Below, piece by piece: positions 8,655 through 16,171 of a DNA stretch of 64,000 bases. Within the stretch, counting starts at the first letter, position 1. Each line of letters opens with the position of its first letter. The stretch comes from Bin16 sp965248455 (GTDB lineage: Bacteria; Chloroflexota; Dehalococcoidia; Lucifugimonadales; Australimonadaceae): assembly GCA_965248455.1 (NCBI GenBank), contig OZ252105.1:930001-994000 (forward strand), given 5' to 3'. The notes under the pieces were generated by a model that saw only the letters and a list, made by a program, of their open reading frames with translations, had not been told where the DNA came from and ran no database searches. A program made the position numbers and the translations under genes.

Positions 8655-10370
8655 ATGGGATTCGACTTGCTGATCACGGGTGGCCTCGTCGTTGACGGCA
8701 CCGGCGCGCCGCCGCGTGAGGCCGATGTCGGCATCACGAACGGGCGCATCACCGAGATCGGACGTCTGGACGGCCCCGCCTCACGCACCATCGACGCTCG
8801 CGGGCATGTCGTAACGCCCGGATTCATCGACCACCACACCCACTACGACGGGCAGGTAACGTTCGACCCGCTCTGCAGCTTCTCCTCCTACAACGGTGTC
8901 ACCACCGTCGTCAGCGGCAACTGCTCGCTCACGCTTGCGCCGGTGAGGCCGGGCGACGAGGCCGCGCTCGCCGGGATGCTCGCCAAGGTCGAGGCCATCC
9001 CCTACGACGTACTGATGAACGGTGTAACGTGGGGCTGGAGCACGTTCGGCGAGTACCTCGGTTCGCTCGATAACCGCCTTGGCATCAACTACGGCGCGCT
9101 GGTCGGGCACTCCGCCGTCCGCCGATGGGTCATGGGCGACGAGTCGCAGGATCGCGAGGCCACCGGCGACGAGATCGAGGCGGTCCAGACCGCGGTGCGC
9201 GAGAGCATGGAGGCCGGCGCGCTCGGCGTATCGTTCGACCGCAATCCTCGGCACGTCGGCATGGACGGCAAGCTGCTGCCCGCGAACGTCGCCAGCCTCG
9301 ACGAACTCTACGCCATCGCCAGCACGCTCAAGAGCCTTGACACCGGCGTCATCCAGGTCGGCGACCCCATGAACCAGGAGCTGAGCGACGAGATCTGCAC
9401 CAAGATGTCGGAGGCGAGCGGGCGTCCGGTAACGTACCTCTCCATCGTCCAGAGCACCCTGCGCCCTGAGCAGTGGCGCGAGCACCTGGCCCACCTCGCC
9501 GACGTCGCATCGCGCGGCGTCGCTCAGATATACCCGCAGATCGACGCACGCCCAGGGCTGCGATTCTTCCAGATGGACAGCGCGGAGTTCTTCAACTTCA
9601 TGCCCACCTGGAAACGCATCATGAACAGCACCAACGCGGAGCGCATCGCCGCATTCGCCGACTCATCCCTCAGGCCGCAGCTCGCGCAAGAGGTCGCCGA
9701 GCGGCAGAGCGATACGGCCCTCGGCTTCTCCGGACGCTGGGATCACGTCGTCATCGTCAAACCCGCGCTCGAGAAGAACAAGGCGCTCGCAGGCAAGACG
9801 GCCGCGGAACTCGGCGCGATGCGCAACGCTACGCCGCTCGATGCATTCCTCGACCTCGCGGTGGAGGAGGGGATGAAAACGTGGTTCGCGCGCAATCAGC
9901 AGAACAACGACGACGACGCGATGGCCGCCATCCTCAACGACCCGCACACGCTCATCGGCCTCTCCGACTCCGGAGCGCACGTCGTCCGCGAGGGCGGCTA
10001 CGGCTACGCGGTGCACGTGATGAGCCACTGGGTGCGAGACAAAGGCATCATGCCGCTGGAAGAGGGCATCCGACGCCTGACCTCCCTGCCCGCCGACGTA
10101 TTCGGAACCCCCAGGCGCGGTCGGCTGACGCCCGGCAGCAAAGCGGACGTCCTCGTGCTCGACTACGAGAACCTCGGCCTCGACCCCACCGAGGAAGCCT
10201 ACGACCTGCCCGGCGGCTCCATGCGGCTGAAGCAGGTGGCGCACGGCATCCCCTACACCATCGTGAACGGAGAGGTGCTCATCCAGGACGGCGTGCACAC
10301 CGGCGCGCTGCCGGGCCAGGTCGTCCGCAACAGCTACGCAGAAGCCCGGCGGAACGGAGCGGCGGTCTAG
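8655..10370 (+). CDS. D-aminoacylase-type amidohydrolase (N-acyl-D-amino-acid deacylase family, 571 aa)
   Basis: Metal-dependent amidohydrolase that removes N-acyl groups from D-amino acids or related compounds. The urease-type barrel signature GFIDHHTHYDGQ supplies the HxH metal ligands. SGNCSLTLAP carries the Cys used as a metal ligand in D-aminoacylases, and LSDSGAHV contains the catalytic Asp. The N-terminal LLITGGLVVDGTG and C-terminal RLTPGSKADVLVLD strands form the small beta-sandwich. GGAGGTG precedes the ATG. The transporter gene at 10371 begins at the very next base after its stop codon, so the two are coupled. The HyuAB pair upstream suggests a shared amino-acid-derivative pathway. 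True substrate unproven. Confidence 0.88.
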   Translation: MGFDLLITGGLVVDGTGAPPREADVGITNGRITEIGRLDGPASRTIDARGHVVTPGFIDHHTHYDGQVTFDPLCSFSSYNGVTTVVSGNCSLTLAPVRPGDEAALAGMLAKVEAIPYDVLMNGVTWGWSTFGEYLGSLDNRLGINYGALVGHSAVRRWVMGDESQDREATGDEIEAVQTAVRESMEAGALGVSFDRNPRHVGMDGKLLPANVASLDELYAIASTLKSLDTGVIQVGDPMNQELSDEICTKMSEASGRPVTYLSIVQSTLRPEQWREHLAHLADVASRGVAQIYPQIDARPGLRFFQMDSAEFFNFMPTWKRIMNSTNAERIAAFADSSLRPQLAQEVAERQSDTALGFSGRWDHVVIVKPALEKNKALAGKTAAELGAMRNATPLDAFLDLAVEEGMKTWFARNQQNNDDDAMAAILNDPHTLIGLSDSGAHVVREGGYGYAVHVMSHWVRDKGIMPLEEGIRRLTSLPADVFGTPRRGRLTPGSKADVLVLDYENLGLDPTEEAYDLPGGSMRLKQVAHGIPYTIVNGEVLIQDGVHTGALPGQVVRNSYAEARRNGAAV

Positions 10371-11285
10371 TTGTCTTGGGTCGTCATCGCGCTGCTGGGA
10401 GCTGCGGTCTCGGCCCTCGTCAGCATCTTCGACAAGACGGTCATCTACCGCTACGCGAAGACGCCGCTCACGCTGCCGCTGCTCATCGGCTTCGCGCAGG
10501 TCACCGTCGGCGTTGTGCTGCTGGCGATCGTCCGCCTGCCGGACGCGCTCACGCTCACGCCTGTGCTCCTCGCGCTCGCATCAGGAGCGTTGTACGGCCT
10601 CAGCGGGCAGTTCCTCATGCGCGTCCTCTTCTCGAACGAGGTCTCCCGCACCATCCCCGTCTTCCAGACCTACCCCATCTTCACAGCGATCTTCGCATTC
10701 CTCTTCTTCGGAGAACACATCGGCCTCATCGGATGGTTGGCCATCCTCACCGTTGTCGCGGGGGGGATGCTGATGTCGTACCGACCAGGAAGGTCATACC
10801 GCGGCTTCCTCCTGGACCCATCCTTCCTGCTGCTCATGATAGGAAGCGCGATACAGGGCAGCACCCACGTCCTGGGCAAAGCCGCCGTTGACGAGTTGCC
10901 CCTCCTCTTCACCCACGCGCTCCGCTCGCTCTCCCTTGGCGGCGTATTCCTACTCTTCAACCTCCGCCCGGAGCCGTTCAGGAATGTCGTCGAACTCTTC
11001 CGCACCCGCAGCCCCGCGCTCCGGTTCGTCGCCGCCAACGAGCTCCTCATCGCGAACGCCGGACTCTTCCTCCTGCTGTGGGCGCTTTCGCTGGGACCGG
11101 CGTCGCTCGTCACTGCCCTATCGGCGACGCGCGCGTTCTTCCTCGTGGTCTACAGCACGTCGCTCGCGCTCGTCTGGCGAGGCGCGCTGGGCGAGATCAC
11201 CACGCGCGGAGCCATCGCCGCGAAAGCAGGATCGACCGCCCTCATCGTCGGCGGCGTAGCGGCGATAACGCTCTCAGGCACGTAA
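10371..11285 (+). CDS. EamA/DMT-family membrane transporter (304 aa)
   Basis: Ten-helix drug/metabolite transporter with two EamA repeats (~1-140 and ~150-300); the segment FLFFGEHIGLIGWLAIL is the usual conserved end of the first repeat. Family members mostly export amino acids, nucleosides or other metabolites. The start is TTG placed directly after the TAG of the deacylase, a zero-base junction implying translational coupling. No independent ribosome-binding site is evident beyond the end of that gene. Likely carries a substrate or product of the neighbouring hydrolases (inference). Confidence 0.85.
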   Translation: MSWVVIALLGAAVSALVSIFDKTVIYRYAKTPLTLPLLIGFAQVTVGVVLLAIVRLPDALTLTPVLLALASGALYGLSGQFLMRVLFSNEVSRTIPVFQTYPIFTAIFAFLFFGEHIGLIGWLAILTVVAGGMLMSYRPGRSYRGFLLDPSFLLLMIGSAIQGSTHVLGKAAVDELPLLFTHALRSLSLGGVFLLFNLRPEPFRNVVELFRTRSPALRFVAANELLIANAGLFLLLWALSLGPASLVTALSATRAFFLVVYSTSLALVWRGALGEITTRGAIAAKAGSTALIVGGVAAITLSGT

Positions 11286-11295
11286 CGGCAGAACG

Positions 11296-12591
11296 ATGAG
11301 CACCACGCCCCGCGTCCGCCGCATCCGGCTCTACCCCTCGTTCCACGGGTGGTGGATCGTAGCCGTCTCCTTCTTCGCGCTGTTCACGCACGGCGCGGCA
11401 ACGAGCTACCTCTTCGGCCTGCTCGTCGTCCCCATGGAGAACGACCTCGGATGGGACCGCACGACGCTCGTCGGAGCCCTCACCGTCGCGACATTCGTGA
11501 CCTCCGCGCTCGGCATGGTGATGGGCCCCGTCTTCGACAGGCACGGAGCGCGCATCGGCATGGTGTCGAGCGCGCTGCTCGGCGGCTCGTGCCTCGTGCT
11601 GCTCGCGATGGTGCAGACGCCGTGGCAGTTCTATCTCCTCCTCGGCGTTGGCGTTGGCGCAGCGCGAACGGGGCTGGAGAACATCGGCCCGCGCACCGCC
11701 ATCGCCAACTGGTTCATCCGACGCAGAGCGGCAGCGTTCGCATGGTCGAGCGGCGGAAGAGCCGTGTTCGGCTTCACGATGGTGCCGCTGTTCGCCATCC
11801 TCATAGAGCAGACCTCGTGGCGGGCGGGCTGGGCCGTCCTTGGCGTCGTCGAGCTCATCGTCCTCACCCCACTGGCGTGGTTCATCATCCGGCGCAGGCC
11901 CGAGGATCACGGGCTGCTGCCTGACGGCGACCCCCCGCTCCCTCTCCCCTCCGGCGACTCGCCCGCGCCGGCCACCGAGCGTAACGCCGGCGCCGAGGAC
12001 AGCTGGACGCTCCACGAGGCGATCCGCACGCGAACCCTCTGGTTCATTGTCCTCGCGCTCGTGCTCACCGGCTTCCCCGCAACCGGCGTCATCGCCAACA
12101 TGGTGCCCTACTTCATAGACGAAGGACTTTCGCTATCGTTCGCGTCGTCCGCGTTCGCATTCTTTGCATTCGGCGCCATCTTCGGCAGACCGTTCTGGGG
12201 ATACATAGCGGGACGTTTCAGCATCCACGCAGCGCTCACGCTCTACGGTTTCAGCTACGCGCTCGCCATCGCGCTCTACGTGATAGCCAGCACCCCGGCG
12301 ACGCTGTTCGCCGCGGCCTGGCCGGTCGGACTCGTCATCGGCGGATCGCAACAGCTGCAGTCGCAGGCGTGGCCGGACTATTTCGGACGTCGGCACGTGG
12401 GTTCCATCACCGGCCTCACCATCATGCTCGTGACTCCCGCGATGGCAACCGGGCCGCTCGTCGCAGCGGCGGCGTTCCAGATCATGGGCAGCTACGGCCC
12501 CGTGCTCACCGCCTACGCCGCAGGAGCGTTCCTCGCGGGTTTCTTCTTCCTGCTCGCCAAACGCCCCCAGCGCAAACCAACATCCCCCTGA
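11296..12591 (+). CDS. MFS transporter, monocarboxylate/oxalate-type (431 aa)
   Basis: Twelve-helix transporter of the MCT/OFA branch: FHGWWIVAVSFFALF in helix 1, GPVFDRHGARIG in loop 2-3, and a long Pro/Ser-rich cytoplasmic loop (~205-235) between the halves. It begins ten bases after the EamA gene, so it is likely the last gene of the hyuAB-deacylase-transporter run. Import of the substrate is a plausible role (inference). It is followed by a repeat-rich spacer and a convergent MFS gene of the same type. Confidence 0.87.
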   Translation: MSTTPRVRRIRLYPSFHGWWIVAVSFFALFTHGAATSYLFGLLVVPMENDLGWDRTTLVGALTVATFVTSALGMVMGPVFDRHGARIGMVSSALLGGSCLVLLAMVQTPWQFYLLLGVGVGAARTGLENIGPRTAIANWFIRRRAAAFAWSSGGRAVFGFTMVPLFAILIEQTSWRAGWAVLGVVELIVLTPLAWFIIRRRPEDHGLLPDGDPPLPLPSGDSPAPATERNAGAEDSWTLHEAIRTRTLWFIVLALVLTGFPATGVIANMVPYFIDEGLSLSFASSAFAFFAFGAIFGRPFWGYIAGRFSIHAALTLYGFSYALAIALYVIASTPATLFAAAWPVGLVIGGSQQLQSQAWPDYFGRRHVGSITGLTIMLVTPAMATGPLVAAAAFQIMGSYGPVLTAYAAGAFLAGFFFLLAKRPQRKPTSP

Positions 12592-12693
12592 GGCCCCATC
12601 GTTCCGCCGCCTTAACCAACGACAAACGCCCATTGCGCCGTCGTCGCGCCAGCCCTTATATTGGTCACATGCGTCGTTTACGCGAAAGCGCCC

Positions 12694-12727
12694 GTCGTTC
12701 CCGCGAAGGCGGGAACCTCGCCCCCTG
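12694..12727 (+). repeat. REP-like hairpin repeat, copy in spacer
   Basis: The hairpin is GTTCCCGC (12697-12704), loop GAAG, GCGGGAAC (12709-12716), followed by CTCGCCCCCTG. It shares the GTCGNTCCCGCGAAGGCGGG core with 60668-60725 and a mutated copy at 12866. Confidence 0.7.
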
Positions 12728-12744
12728 CCCCCAAGCTCCCGCCC

Positions 12745-12809
12745 GAAATGAGACGAAATGCAACCAAATGAGACTGAATTAAAAGTTTGCCGCTCCTGTG
12801 CACTCCTGA
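12745..12809 (+). repeat. Decamer array plus AAAAGTTT-capped repeat, copy A
   Basis: Three ten-base units of the form NAAATGNNAC (12745-12774) run into TGAATTAAAAGTTT and then two CACTCCTG-like octamers (GCTCCTG, CACTCCTGA). The same architecture recurs at 12963-13028, and a shorter one at 13087-13120. No open frame with protein-like features runs through it. Confidence 0.65.
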
Positions 12810-12865
12810 GGACCGTTCCACGCCGGGGATGGCTCCTCCATCTGCGTGTAGGACCGGTTCCTTCC

Positions 12866-12909
12866 GTCGTTCCCGTGAACGCGGGGGAACCTCGCATCCC
12901 CGGCCCCCT
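12866..12909 (+). repeat. REP-like hairpin repeat, imperfect copy
   Basis: GTCGTTCCCGTGAACGCGGG followed by GGAACCTCGCATCC and CCGGCCCCCTG. The stem is degraded relative to the 12694 copy, but the CTCGCATCC...CCCCCTG tail matches the copy at 60668. Confidence 0.6.
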
Positions 12910-12916
12910 GTACGAT

Positions 12917-12959
12917 CCCCTCGCCCTCTGGGAGAGGGTCAGGGTGAGGGTTCGGGGGG
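12917..12959 (+). repeat. GC-rich dispersed-type repeat with CCCTCT/AGAGGG hairpin
   Basis: CCCTCT (12924-12929), GGG, AGAGGG (12933-12938), then TCAGGGTGAGGGTTCGGGGGG. Strings of this kind recur as intergenic repeats in many bacterial genomes. Only one copy is in this window. Confidence 0.55.
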
Positions 12960-12962
12960 TAG

Positions 12963-13028
12963 GCAATGCAACCAAATGCAACTGAATGCAACTGAATTAA
13001 AAGTTTCGCCACTCCTGGCCACTCCTGA
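12963..13028 (+). repeat. Decamer array plus AAAAGTTT-capped repeat, copy A'
   Basis: GCAATGCAAC, CAAATGCAAC, TGAATGCAAC, then TGAATTAAAAGTTT and the octamer pair CCACTCCTGG / CCACTCCTGA. It aligns along its whole length with 12745-12809. Confidence 0.65.
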
Positions 13029-13086
13029 CGAGGCCAACCAAGGCCAAATGGGTCCAAGATTCACCCCCACCGCCCGCGCCAACGAT

Positions 13087-13120
13087 GAGAATGAGCGCGA
13101 ATGAGCGGAAATAAAAAGTT
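13087..13120 (+). repeat. Decamer array, short divergent copy A''
   Basis: GAGAATGAGC, GCGAATGAGC, then GGAAATAAAAAGTT. It has the same ten-base period and A-rich cap as the two larger copies but lacks the CACTCCTG tail. It touches the 3' end of the small minus-strand gene at 13119. Confidence 0.5.
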
Positions 13121-13301
13121 AGCGTCGACGGCGCAATGCGAGCGCTCCCAGCAGCAGAGGGAACGCAACAATCACAAGCGCAATGACGACGACAACGACG
13201 ACCGGGCTCAGACCCAGGATGGAATCAACCGCATGCGTCAGCCATTCCAGCAGCTCCGAGTCCGTAGGCTCCGAGTGATGCGCGCGAACTGCCGGCAGCA
13301 A
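13119..13301 (-). CDS. Possible small single-span membrane protein (60 aa)
   Basis: I do not recognise a family. A polar N-terminal half (SEPTDSELLEWLTHAVDS) is followed by a strong membrane segment (SPVVVVVVIALVIVAFPLLL) and ends in four arginines. This is the layout of a tail-anchored or C-terminally capped membrane peptide. The start is TTG, preceded by a GGGGCAGG-like ribosome-binding site; an in-frame TAG lies just upstream. It starts ten bases after the end of the MFS gene on the same strand, so the two could be co-transcribed. It could be a chance frame, but the hydrophobic block and basic end favour a real peptide. Confidence 0.42.
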   Translation of the reverse strand: MLPAVRAHHSEPTDSELLEWLTHAVDSILGLSPVVVVVVIALVIVAFPLLLGALALRRRR

Positions 13302-13310
13302 CGCCTGCCC

Positions 13311-14606
13311 CTACGCCTCAGTCAGCCGGGGCGACGCCTGCACAGGAAGGTAGCGCGCCGAGACATCCTTCTCGCGCAGACTCCACGCGGTGAACGCGGC
13401 AGCGCCCAGCATCGCAACCGACGCGACCCAGACAACGTCATAGGAGCCGAGCAGCTCGTACGCGAGACCGGCGGCGGCTACGGCAACCGCGCCGGCCAGC
13501 ATGTGCACCATCGTCAGCATGCCCGTGATCGTACCCGCGTTCCGGACGCCGTAGACCTCAGCGGCCAGAGCGCTCGTCTGTGGGACGGTGGCAAGCCAAG
13601 AAACCCCCGAGATCACGGCGAACGCCCACAGCCCTATGGAGATCGGCATGATGAGCAGCGTCAGGAAGCCGACCCCGCGCACCGCGTAGATAACCGTCAG
13701 CGCATTCTTGCGCATGAACCGGTCGGAGACGGCCCCGAGGCCGAGCACACCCAGCATGTTCATCATGCTCAGCAGCCCGAAAGCGAGGGCCGCGATGAAC
13801 ACCGATATGCCCTCGTTCTTGGCAAACGAAACGAAATGCACGGAGATGATGGCCGTCGTAACCCCGCATACCACATAGGTGAAGGTCAATTGCCACATGG
13901 GAGCCGTGCGGTAGGCGTGACGCCACTTCTCGACCGCCAGCGGGCCCTCTCCGGTGCCTCTCCGGGATACGGCGCCGCCAACAGCACCGCCGTCCGGCTC
14001 CAGGCCCATCTGCTCCGGACGATTCCGGATGATGATTACCACCAACGGCAGCACCAGGATACCCAGCATCCCAACGATCGCCAGGAGTGCCGCTCGCCAG
14101 TTAGTGAGTTGCATGAGGTACGCGGCAAACGGCAACAGCAGCATCGCGCCCGCCGACCCGCCGGATGTGAGCACGCTGAGCGCGGCGGCGCGGCGGCGCA
14201 CGAACCAGCGGGCGATGAGCGGCGTAACCGGCGTGAACTGCGCCCCCGCCATGGAGAAGGACGCGAACGTCGCGTAGAAGAAGGCGAGCATCCAGATGTT
14301 GCCAGCAAAAGCCATGGCCAGCGTGCTCACGCCCAGCACGACGACGCTCGTCGTCATGACGATGCGCGGCCCGTGCCGGTCAGCGAGCGCCCCAACGACC
14401 GGCTGCGCAAGGCCGTTCACCACCCAGCCCGCCGACGCCACCAACGACAACTGCCCCACCGATACGTTGAAATCCTCCGACCACGCGGGCACGAAGAGGC
14501 CGAAACTCTGCCGGAAACCGGCGGTCACGAAAATCATGAAGAAGACAGCCCCTACTATGTACCAGCCATAGAAGACGCCCTTCTTCGCCCCGCCGCCATC
14601 GTTCAT
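13311..14606 (-). CDS. MFS transporter, monocarboxylate/oxalate-type (431 aa)
   Basis: Third MCT/OFA-type transporter of the window: FYGWYIVGAVFFMIF in helix 1, GALADRHGPRIVMT in loop 2-3, and two six-helix halves with a Gly-rich cytoplasmic linker (DGGAVGGAVSRRGTGEG). The frame stays open upstream to 14690. I place the start at the ATG ending at 14606, because the extra 28 residues are unlike membrane-transporter N-termini and MNDGGGAKKGVFYGW is typical; GGGGG lies about ten bases upstream. It is convergent with the MFS at 11296 across the repeat-rich spacer. A 536-codon frame on the other strand is a shadow. Confidence 0.86.
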   Translation of the reverse strand: MNDGGGAKKGVFYGWYIVGAVFFMIFVTAGFRQSFGLFVPAWSEDFNVSVGQLSLVASAGWVVNGLAQPVVGALADRHGPRIVMTTSVVVLGVSTLAMAFAGNIWMLAFFYATFASFSMAGAQFTPVTPLIARWFVRRRAAALSVLTSGGSAGAMLLLPFAAYLMQLTNWRAALLAIVGMLGILVLPLVVIIIRNRPEQMGLEPDGGAVGGAVSRRGTGEGPLAVEKWRHAYRTAPMWQLTFTYVVCGVTTAIISVHFVSFAKNEGISVFIAALAFGLLSMMNMLGVLGLGAVSDRFMRKNALTVIYAVRGVGFLTLLIMPISIGLWAFAVISGVSWLATVPQTSALAAEVYGVRNAGTITGMLTMVHMLAGAVAVAAAGLAYELLGSYDVVWVASVAMLGAAAFTAWSLREKDVSARYLPVQASPRLTEA

Positions 14607-14808
14607 CACTACGACCCCCGTGTCCTGCGCACGGCGATTGTACAACTCCGCAGCGCACTTCCGCCGTATGTGCATCGTCAGAAGGCCCACAGTTGGATAA
14701 AACCCAGGTAACTGGCCAGAATCGAGAGGTTGACTAGTATTGGCAATGCAACTTCCGTGTACAATCAGCCCACATTGACATATCCGTTCCGCACAGAGGA
14801 GAACGACA

Positions 14809-16083
14809 ATGCTGAACCAACGTGAGAACGAACGCCTGACTCAGGTTGGCCGTGGCACCGAGATGGGCGAACTGATGCGCCGCTACTGGCATCCCGTCGC
14901 CGCCACCGCCGAACTCGAAGACCGCCCCACCAAGGCGCTTCGCATCCTCGGCGAAGACCTCGTCCTCTACAAGGACAAGTCCGGCACCTACGGGCTCATC
15001 GAACGCTTCTGCCCGCACCGCCGTGTCGACCTCTCCTACGGCATCCCGGAAGAGCACGGCCTGCGCTGCATGTACCACGGCTGGATGATGGACGAGACCG
15101 GCCAGTGCATCGAGCAGCCGTTCGAGGAGACCGTCCACCCGGACGGACGCTTCAAGGAGAAGGTCAAGATAGACGGCTACCCTGTCCAGGAGATGGGCGG
15201 CCTGCTGTTCGCCTACATGGGCCCGCAGCCCACCCCGTTCCTTCCGGCTTGGGATCCGTTCCAGTGGGACGACGCTGTCCACGACGTGGGCATCACGACG
15301 CTCGACTGCAACTGGCTTCAGTGCATGGAGAACTCCCTGGATCCTGTCCACGTTGAATGGCTGCACCGCTTCTACACCAACTACCAGCAGGCGTTCTCCA
15401 GGGATCTCCTTGCAACCATGCCGCCGCGCATCCCGCATAAGGAGATCGGCTTCGACGTGTTCGACCACGGCATCATCAAGCGCCGCGTGCTCGAGGGCTA
15501 CACGAAGGAGAGCGACGACTGGAAGACCGGCCACCCCATCCTCTTCCCGCAGATCCTGTACGTCGGCGGTTTCCAGTCGAAGACGCTGCAGTACCGCGTA
15601 CCCATAGATGACGAGCACACGCTGCACTTCATCTACTACTCATGGCGCGTCGCCCCCGGCCAGCCCGTGCCGAAGCAGGATCGCATCCCCTACAAGTACG
15701 TGCCCCATCGGGACGCGTCCGGCAAGTACAACACGAAGTTCACGGTGGATCAGGACAAGATGGCATGGGAGACGCAAGGGCCTATCGCCAAGCGTTACCT
15801 GGAGCGTCTCGGTAAGTCGGACATCGGCGTCATCTTCTACCGCAAGCTGCTGACCGAGCAGATGCAGGTCGTGGCCGACGGCGGAGAGCCGATGAACGTC
15901 TTCCGCACGCAGGAAGCCGCGCAGAACATCCACATCCCCACCGAGCACATGGCCCTGGGGCGCGACCAGGTTCCGAGGATCAAGTTCATCCCGCTGGAAG
16001 CCGGGGTGAGCGGAGCCGAAGCGGATGCCGAGTACGCCGTCGAGTCGTGGTACGTCAACGAGAAGGCCAACGCCACAAGCTAG
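14809..16083 (+). CDS. Rieske non-heme iron oxygenase, large subunit (424 aa)
   Basis: Terminal oxygenase component that hydroxylates or demethylates aromatic or other ring substrates. Rieske [2Fe-2S] ligands are C68 and H70 in FCPHRR and C87 and H90 in RCMYHGW. The mononuclear iron site shows H181 and H186 in NSLDPVHVEWLH, with the bridging Asp at 178. The C-terminal domain is of the phthalate-dioxygenase-like type. GAGGAG precedes the ATG. No reductase or ferredoxin gene is adjacent, so electrons must come from elsewhere. The substrate is unknown. Confidence 0.93.
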   Translation: MLNQRENERLTQVGRGTEMGELMRRYWHPVAATAELEDRPTKALRILGEDLVLYKDKSGTYGLIERFCPHRRVDLSYGIPEEHGLRCMYHGWMMDETGQCIEQPFEETVHPDGRFKEKVKIDGYPVQEMGGLLFAYMGPQPTPFLPAWDPFQWDDAVHDVGITTLDCNWLQCMENSLDPVHVEWLHRFYTNYQQAFSRDLLATMPPRIPHKEIGFDVFDHGIIKRRVLEGYTKESDDWKTGHPILFPQILYVGGFQSKTLQYRVPIDDEHTLHFIYYSWRVAPGQPVPKQDRIPYKYVPHRDASGKYNTKFTVDQDKMAWETQGPIAKRYLERLGKSDIGVIFYRKLLTEQMQVVADGGEPMNVFRTQEAAQNIHIPTEHMALGRDQVPRIKFIPLEAGVSGAEADAEYAVESWYVNEKANATS

Positions 16084-16128
16084 GCCGAAAGAGACAGCCA
16101 ACGCTCAGCGCTGGAATGCATAGACGGA

Positions 16129-16159
16129 GAAGGGGTGGAACGCGATGTTCCGCCCCTTC
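16129..16159. terminator. Strong hairpin between convergent genes
   Basis: GAAGGGGTGGAAC (16129-16141), loop GCGAT, GTTCCGCCCCTTC (16147-16159): 13 pairs with one wobble. It lies between the Rieske gene and the convergent transglutaminase gene and could serve both strands. Confidence 0.75.
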
Positions 16160-16171
16160 CCCATGCAACGC

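Noticed and set aside
12745..13028. Repeat arrays considered as a CRISPR
   Set aside because: The units are about ten bases with no spacers of constant length, and no cas gene is nearby.
13101..14711. 536-codon plus-strand frame opposite the MFS gene
   Set aside because: Polar, Arg/His/Gln-rich low-complexity product; the opposite strand encodes a clear twelve-helix transporter.
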